From NCBI GenBank assembly GCA_001598975.1, contig BBXU01001394.1, positions 1 to 35,482 of the forward strand: a stretch of 35,482 bases of DNA, in the 5' to 3' direction. Shown one piece after another: positions 30,270 to 35,482 of this stretch. This DNA comes from Parachlorella kessleri. Its lineage: Eukaryota; Chlorophyta; Trebouxiophyceae; Chlorellales; Chlorellaceae. The translations under genes were made by a program, and so were the position numbers. The notes below the pieces were generated by a model, which made no database searches, had not been told where the DNA came from, and was given only the letters and a program-made list of their open reading frames with translations. Position 1 is the first letter of the stretch, and each line of letters opens with the position of its first letter.

Positions 30270-31297
30270 CCACTGCATCTCCTATTTTCTGCCGAAAGGA
30301 CCGGCGTTGCAATTGTGTTGTGTGACATGCTGTGGCATACTTGTGAAGGTACTGGTAGCTAGGCTTGACATGGAACGTTATAGGGCAGTGTATTTATCAA
30401 AAGGATTCTTGTACCTCTTGGTTGTCCGGCTTCCTTGGTTTATATTGTGAGTCTGAACTGTGCCATATTAGATGGGATGACATGAACAAGACCACAACCG
30501 GTACTGATAGATAGTAACATTTAGAGGTGCCGCCTCACCTCATAGCTCGCCAAGGAGTTGTGTCGCAGAATTAGCGGCATTATTAGGGACCATTTGTTGC
30601 TATGTTGTGCAGGAATGGGCTGCTCTTGTAAGCCTGCAAAGTTTGTTCTGCAATTTGCAGTGTGTGGGAGTAGTGCTAATGGGGGCTTGGGTAAGCAGCT
30701 CCATGAGGGTTTAAAGCAGTTCCAGGAGGGGCGCTTCGAGGAGATCCTGCTCGAACTCTGGGGATTCTGCTCATGTGCTATCGTTGCAGAGATCGTCGGG
30801 CAACAGTGAGCCGGAAGGTGGACCACCTCAGGGCGCCGGCAACATCAGCGCCATGCTGTGCATGACAGGTGGACCCTTGGACAGGTTTGGCAACCGATCT
30901 ATCGGACAACACTTGTTTCCCGTCCAGTCTGCATCTTCAGCCTGGTTCAGAAAGTCTTCATAAGCACTGACCGACCCCTCTTGCACCTCTATCTACTCAG
31001 TAACGAGTCTAGGGCAGTGCCGATCGACCATCCGGTGTTTTATACCCTCGTGCTGCACGTTCACCTATTTTCTCAGCTCCCACATTGCGTCCCATACGAG
31101 GCACATAGTTCAGGCCCTGCACTGCCGCCACCTGCACACCGGGTTCCGGCTCAGTTGCGCAAGGGCGCAGGATTAATGGCTCTTTGCTGGTGGTAGGGAT
31201 GAGGTGATGTCGTTACGGACGCTGAGTTTCCTTCAGCTGTCTCCTTTAGCTGCTAGGCTAGGCTCCCGACAGCCGAACTCCAATACATTTCCCGACC
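30270..31297. other. Spacer between the two membrane-protein paralogues
   Basis: About 1 kb. It contains TGTAA at 30627-30631, the probable end of paralogue A. A small ATG frame at 30615-30809 (MGCSCKPAKF...) overlaps that signal and is not accepted as a gene. Otherwise nothing recognisable. Confidence 0.5.
30627..30631 (+). terminator. TGTAA polyadenylation signal, paralogue A
   Basis: First TGTAA after the stop at 30269, about 360 nt downstream. Confidence 0.55.
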
Positions 31298-32219
31298 ATG
31301 CGGCGCGTCCTGTCCCCGCTCGCCAACCTGACGTCGCCCCATATGCTCAAAAACGAATCGATGGGGGTAGGATCGAGCCAGCAGCCTGGCGACAGCCTGC
31401 TCGGGCCGCCAGGACCGCCGCCGCCATCAGTCCCATCAGCCGCCGTACTTCTTGGTGAGACTGGAGGACGTCAACCCAGTCACTCCAGCGAGGACAGCTA
31501 CCTAACCACTGTCATCGTGATAGCAGCCGTCTCTCTGACAGTAGCTGGAATCTTGGTCGTGATCTGGGTGCGGGCCTGGAGGCTTCAAAGAGTTGTGCTG
31601 CCCACCATTCGCACCGCACATGACGCCCAGGCTTCTAGTGGAGGTAAGAGAGCTTCCTGCTGCCCCTCGTCCCACACCACCTGGTAAGGGGTACTGCTGC
31701 AGCTTAATGAAAGTAGCGTGGGTGAAGCATGGCGTCACATTAGAAAGCCAGCTTGGAAGGCTTGCTGCTGACCTGCCCTCTGCAACAGTGCTGATGTGGT
31801 TGGGCCTGGCCTCAGTCTGCCGCTACGCGGCAGCAGCAACAAACATCGTTCCACAGCGTATAATGTAATGTAGGCACGCTGCTTACCCTGCAGACATCGG
31901 AGAGCGGGCAGGGGCAGAGTGTAGCACCCCGGACTCAGCCAGTCCCCGCAAACAGGCGGTGGTGGTGTTGCAGCCCGACCGGGTTCTGGAAGTGGGTTTC
32001 CAAGAAGAGCAGCCCCCTGCAAGGCCGGTGGGGGATACAGCATCAAGCACTACGGAGATGGAGGGCCCAGGCGGCATGTCCGATACGAACATTAATGTGG
32101 GCAGTGGTGGCAGTGACAATGCAGCGAGAAGCGTTCAAACCGGGACGGGTGAGGTTGCTATACAGGTGGCTGTGGTGGATTTGGCTTGGGCCCCCTCGCT
32201 GCCGCATCCCGAGTATTAG
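31298..32219 (+). CDS. Single-span membrane protein, paralogue B of a tandem pair
   Basis: Exons 31298-31643 and 31894-32219 (stop TAG), 223 aa, with the same two-exon layout and phase-1 intron as paralogue A. The start MRRVLSPLANLTSP matches MRQLLSPLANLTSP. A Pro/Ser-rich outer segment, a helix at about 70-91 (TTVIVIAAVSLTVAGILVVI), a basic flank RAWRLQR, SPRKQAVVVLQPD, EVGFQEEQPP and the end VAVVDLAWAPSLPHPEY are all shared. Codons in the conserved blocks differ mainly at third positions (for example over LSPLANLTS), which points to selection on protein and an old duplication. The intron contains a TGTAA at 31864-31868. The family is unknown to me. Confidence 0.75.
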
Positions 32220-32886
32220 CCTGTGCTTTGTGACCAGAAAAGTTAGGCGGGATCGCAGGACTGCATATTTCTCCCTATACGGATAATGCAACTATACCTG
32301 CGTCTTTCATATGTGTTTCCCTAACCTGCCCTGGCGTTCAACGGGCCAGCCAGTGCTTGGCCGCTGCTTTCACTTTGTATGTCTATGCACAGGTCCCCCA
32401 TGCCTGCCACTTGCACTGATGGCTTGTTAGCTGTGCCCGAAGACTTGTGGTATTCGAAACGTGCGATGTTTTACAGGGAAATTTAATCAGTGGTGCGTGC
32501 TACCGTTGCACTGGAGCCGGGTCTACAAATGATTTTCTAAGACATGCAAGCAATACCATGGAACGCTTTCAAGTGACGCAAGATTCTGCTGTGATGCCAT
32601 CGGCTTGACCTACCCTGTCACTACTGAGCACCAGTGCCCTTGCTACACCGCCTGTGGAGGCCGGGGCGCAGGCAGACTCCCCGCCCTGCTCTGCCTGGAG
32701 AGGTGATGACAAGGATTAAGGCCCGGTCCATTAGACAGTCAGTGGACCGCCTGAGAAGGCAATCATTGTCCATCAGAGTCCGTTGGCGTAGTTCCAGGTG
32801 CTCAGGAACGGGTGCCGGGCTTCATCAGAACTTCTGATGCGTTGAACGCTCCCTGGATCAGCACGCAGACGGGTTCAGGCGAGCCG
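32220..32886. other. Intergenic between paralogue B and the channel-like gene
   Basis: No TGTAA and no clear gene. An open + frame around 32625-32727 (ATPPVEAGAQADSPP) with GAG/GTGATG after it could be an upstream exon of the next gene, but I cannot join it with confidence. Confidence 0.4.
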
Positions 32887-34593
32887 ATGGCTAACAACGA
32901 CACACTGACGCCGCTTCTAGACGAGGGATGGGACCAGCTGGATCATGTGGAGGAGCAAGTCAGCGAGCATTGCAACGTCGCCTCCTTGCTTAGAGAGCAT
33001 CCCCACGATGTAGTTCGCTACATTCAGAGCAAGGGGGTAGCCAAGCTGGGAGAATTCTGCGCCAAGGTTAGTCAGGCGGGGCAAGGCCCGGTTGTTGATG
33101 GGATCATGAATATAGCCGGACCGGCTGGTCAGCCGGGCCCAAGGGGAACAGCAGCACAGCCAAGTAGCTGTTGGAAAGGGCCTATGCAGGAGCTTGACAA
33201 CCAGCGTGCTATGGAATGCCTGCCACCATACACTAGGCCTAAGGGAGCTTGCTGCTGCTGCTGAACTCTCCGCAGGATAGCTTGGTGTTCCCAGCGTTTG
33301 CACGCGACCCTCTGCTGGCCATGGGCAGTGACTCACGCAACATCGACTTCGAACGGGAATGGAAGAAGGTGATGAAGACTTCCGCCAAGACAGAAGAAAC
33401 AAAAGGTAGGATGTGCTGACGCATGGCAGTGCAGAGTGGCTGATATGCTTCCAAGCTGTGCTGCTGCAGATGCTTGCCTGGCAGAATCACCAATAAGAAG
33501 AGGAGGACATCTTTCTTCTAGCAATCTTTAGGACTGTCTGCAGCTTCAGAGCGAATCCCCCCAGTCGTATTTATGCCTGATGTTGTAATCGGGCGGCAGC
33601 ACTTCCTAGTTGACATTCTTGCACCTTGGCACATAGTGCTGGCTAGAAGCCGGTCCGTCACCCTTGTTGGAGGTTTTGGCAGGCTGGTCTACCGAGGTTG
33701 AGCTTGAGGCGTTTGTAGTCACCATCCGTCATGCCGCGGCTCCCGACAAGAGCGGCCTACTGCAGCCCCTGCTCAAGCGCTGGCAGGGCCGCCGGTGCAC
33801 ATACTCCGTGTTTGCGCTGCCGGCCGTGCAGGTCAGTGGGCGTATTATTATTATTATTTTATTTATATTTATTTCATTTATTTATCTCAGTGGGACACCC
33901 TCCTTGTGTTGCCACAGTTGTGGCCCCCTCGTGTTAGGTGCCCCCGCCCTGGGGTGCGGGTGGGTCATGCACTTCTTCGCGCACAAGGCGTGCTGCAGCT
34001 CCCTGCAGGGGGCCCAGAAAGCAGAGGGCCGTTTTCCCCAACCCCTCCGCCCTCCCTTCGGTGCTGTGGCTGGCTGCTCTCTGCATTTGGTGCCCGCGGC
34101 GCTGGCCGCTGCCCTCCCTCGAGTAGCAGTGGATCTGATGCTCCGACTGTTGTTCCCACCTGTAGGGCGTCATCACCTGGAAGTGGAACGCCTGTCCCTA
34201 GCATCGGCTGATACCCTCCCCCAAGCAGCAGTGAATCTGAAGCTCCGACTGACTGTTGTTCCCACCTGCAGGGCGTCATCACCTGGTAGTGGAACGCCTG
34301 TCCCTGGCATCCCCTGATACCCTCCCACAAGCAGTAGTTGATCTAATGCTTCGACCGACTGTTGTTCCCACCTGCAGGGCGTCATCACCTGGAAGTGGAA
34401 CGCCTGTCCCTAGCATCGGCTGATAACCTCCCCTAGGCAGCAGTGGATCTGATGCTACGACTGTTGTTCACCCCGTAGGGCGTCATCACCTGGAAGTGGA
34501 ACGCCTTTGCCCGGCGCATGCTGCTGGCTGAGCTGGCGTTTTTCGTGCTGTGGCTGGTCGCCTTCAACACCTTCACCATCGCGTTCCAGGCAG
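32887..34593 (+). CDS. Probable channel-like membrane protein, N-terminal part only
   Basis: Exons 32887-33066, 33276-33405, 33683-33831 and 34479-34593, phases agreeing. Further exons presumably lie downstream. ATG 32887 is the first in-frame ATG after a stop-free stretch; upstream coding exons cannot be excluded. The first 150 residues are soluble (MANNDTLTPLLDEGWDQLDH ... VVRYIQSKGVAKLGEF, then DSLVFPAFARDPLLAMGSDS). The fourth exon reads GVITWKWNAFARRMLLAEL and then one membrane helix, AFFVLWLVAFNTFTIAF. A short KW-(x)n-basic segment before a first helix resembles the S1 entry of TRP/ankyrin-type ion channels, but this is weak evidence and no pore is visible. The last donor is either GCAGGT at 34590 or GTGGTA at 34594. 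Confidence 0.5.
33841..33888 (+). repeat. AT-rich (ATT)n/(ATTT)n tract in an intron
   Basis: A sharply AT-rich microsatellite just after the donor at 33832, in otherwise GC-rich sequence. Confidence 0.9.
34123..34505 (+). repeat. Acceptor ladder: about 105-bp tandem repeat, four copies
   Basis: Each unit runs from AGTGGATCTGATGCT through CGACTGTTGTTCCCACCTG(C/T)AG into GGCGTCATCACCTGG. Exon-like starts fall at 34166, 34272, 34378 and 34479 (periods 106, 106, 101). Only the last continues as an open frame; copies 1 and 3 stop at CCC TAG and copy 2 at TGG TAG. Confidence 0.92.
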
Positions 34594-35184
34594 GTGGTAG
34601 GAGAGGGTGGCAGCGCATAGAGGTCATTAGGCACAGGAAACTGAACAAGGAGGGTCCGAAAAGGGGCCCTCAGCCAGTGCTGGTGGCTGCAGTGGCAGTG
34701 GCATGCATGTGTATAGACATACAGAGTGAAAGCAGCGTCCAAACACTGGCTGGCACATTGTACGCCAAGGCAGGTTCGGGAAACACAAGTGCATGACGCA
34801 GATATAGTTAAAATCCATGTTGAGATAGTTTGCAATGTTGGGCTTGAGGCAGGCGATGCGAACAGGGAGGAGGTAGGGGCGTACTGGGCTGACAGGGCTG
34901 TATGCAGTTACACTCTGTTGGCTTGATGTGGCTGTCCTGTGCGTGAACGAGGCAAGCCGGCTCGGGGGCAGGCGGGAGGGCATCAGGAAGGCCATGACTT
35001 ACCCTGCCAGTTGTTGGTGATGGACAACATGGAATCTTTTGAGCTATCCTTTCTGCCTTGTTATATATCTCTTGCGTCGTTCATGGCGGCAGGTTGTGCA
35101 AGAAAAGTATAGGGAGCCGTTCACTGAGAGCGTTTGGTGCAAGGTGTCTGGTGGTTGCCCCGCCATGGGATACCACCACGATAA
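34594..35184. other. Intron or downstream sequence of the channel-like gene, nothing recognised
   Basis: No exon could be joined to 34593 by phase or similarity in this stretch. Confidence 0.4.
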
Positions 35185-35482
35185 GGGACCCCCTTGTCGT
35201 GCCATGGGTCACGGGTTCGAACCCGGGAGGTTGCTGATTTTTGGGCCTTCCCGGGAGGGGGAAAGTGGTACCCAGCTTGCTTGGGGAGGGACCCCCGATG
35301 TAATGGCAGCACACGGGCCGACCCGTCTGCTTCCCGTTGCCATGTTAGCTGTCCCCTGCCCTCTGGCAGGGGCACACAGCCGAGGTGTCGTTAACCCACG
35401 CCGCAGGCACAACCACTGGTTGTCCTCCTTGGGGGAAGCCCCACGGGGATGGGCCCCAAGTAGCCACGGAGTACTGTTTCCC
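35185..35482 (+). repeat. tRNA-like promoter segment, possible SINE
   Basis: GGTTCGAACC at 35214-35223 is a good RNA polymerase III B box, set in the palindrome CGGGTTCGAACCCG and preceded by GGTCAC as in a tRNA T-arm. I cannot fold a complete tRNA cloverleaf or place a clear A box upstream. The following GC-rich sequence up to the window edge looks non-coding. A tRNA-derived SINE or other dispersed repeat is the best guess; its right end is not visible. Confidence 0.35.

Noticed and set aside
30615..30809. Small ORF starting MGCSCKPAKF between the membrane paralogues
   Set aside because: Overlaps the TGTAA signal expected to end the upstream transcript, has an internal strong donor (GGTAAGC) and no recognisable family.
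35160..35250. Functional tRNA gene
   Set aside because: T-arm-like B box present, but no acceptor stem, A box or anticodon arm could be paired.

Overview
This window looks like nuclear DNA of a green alga, most likely a chlorophycean. The genes are intron-rich and GC-rich. Introns run from GTGAGT/GTGGGT-like donors to CTGCAG-like acceptors. TGTAA, the green-algal polyadenylation signal, lies a few hundred bases after several stop codons. Proteins carry long Ala/Ser/Gln-rich linkers encoded by CAG/GCA/AGC tracts. I see no bacterial operons, rRNA or CRISPR. All exon structures below are my own reconstruction from splice signals, reading-frame phase and remembered family similarity.

Layout, left to right. 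(1) A + strand gene (122-5163, 5' end probably cut off) joins five CCHC zinc knuckles to a DUF1995 domain. (2) A 52-residue membrane-protein ORF (6112-6270) sits 39 nt upstream of a seven-exon coiled-coil gene (6310-10499), a candidate bicistronic transcript. (3) A seven-exon helical protein of unknown family (11722-15818) has introns full of tandem repeats built on its splice junctions. (4) A secreted cystatin-like protease inhibitor lies on the - strand (17378-18596) and converges on gene 3. (5) A VOC/glyoxalase-fold protein (19689-22621). (6) A BolA2-type iron-sulfur partner (23417-24273). (7) MON1, a subunit of the Rab7 exchange factor (24821-28818). (8) and (9) Two tandem paralogues of a two-exon, single-span membrane protein I do not recognise (29436-30269 and 31298-32219). 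(10) The start of a probable channel-like membrane protein (32887 to at least 34593) that runs toward the right edge. (11) A tRNA-like, SINE-like segment at the extreme right.

The genes do not form one pathway; this is an ordinary mixed stretch of algal chromosome. The most unusual feature is structural. In several genes, tandem repeats are anchored exactly on a 5' or 3' splice site and often include the adjoining exon bases, giving ladders of duplicate donors or acceptors. In two ladders the upstream copies contain early stop codons. Three introns appear to use a GC donor with the same hexamer (GCAAGC) and the same phase. The paralogous membrane-protein pair and the bicistronic candidate are the best leads for new gene biology.
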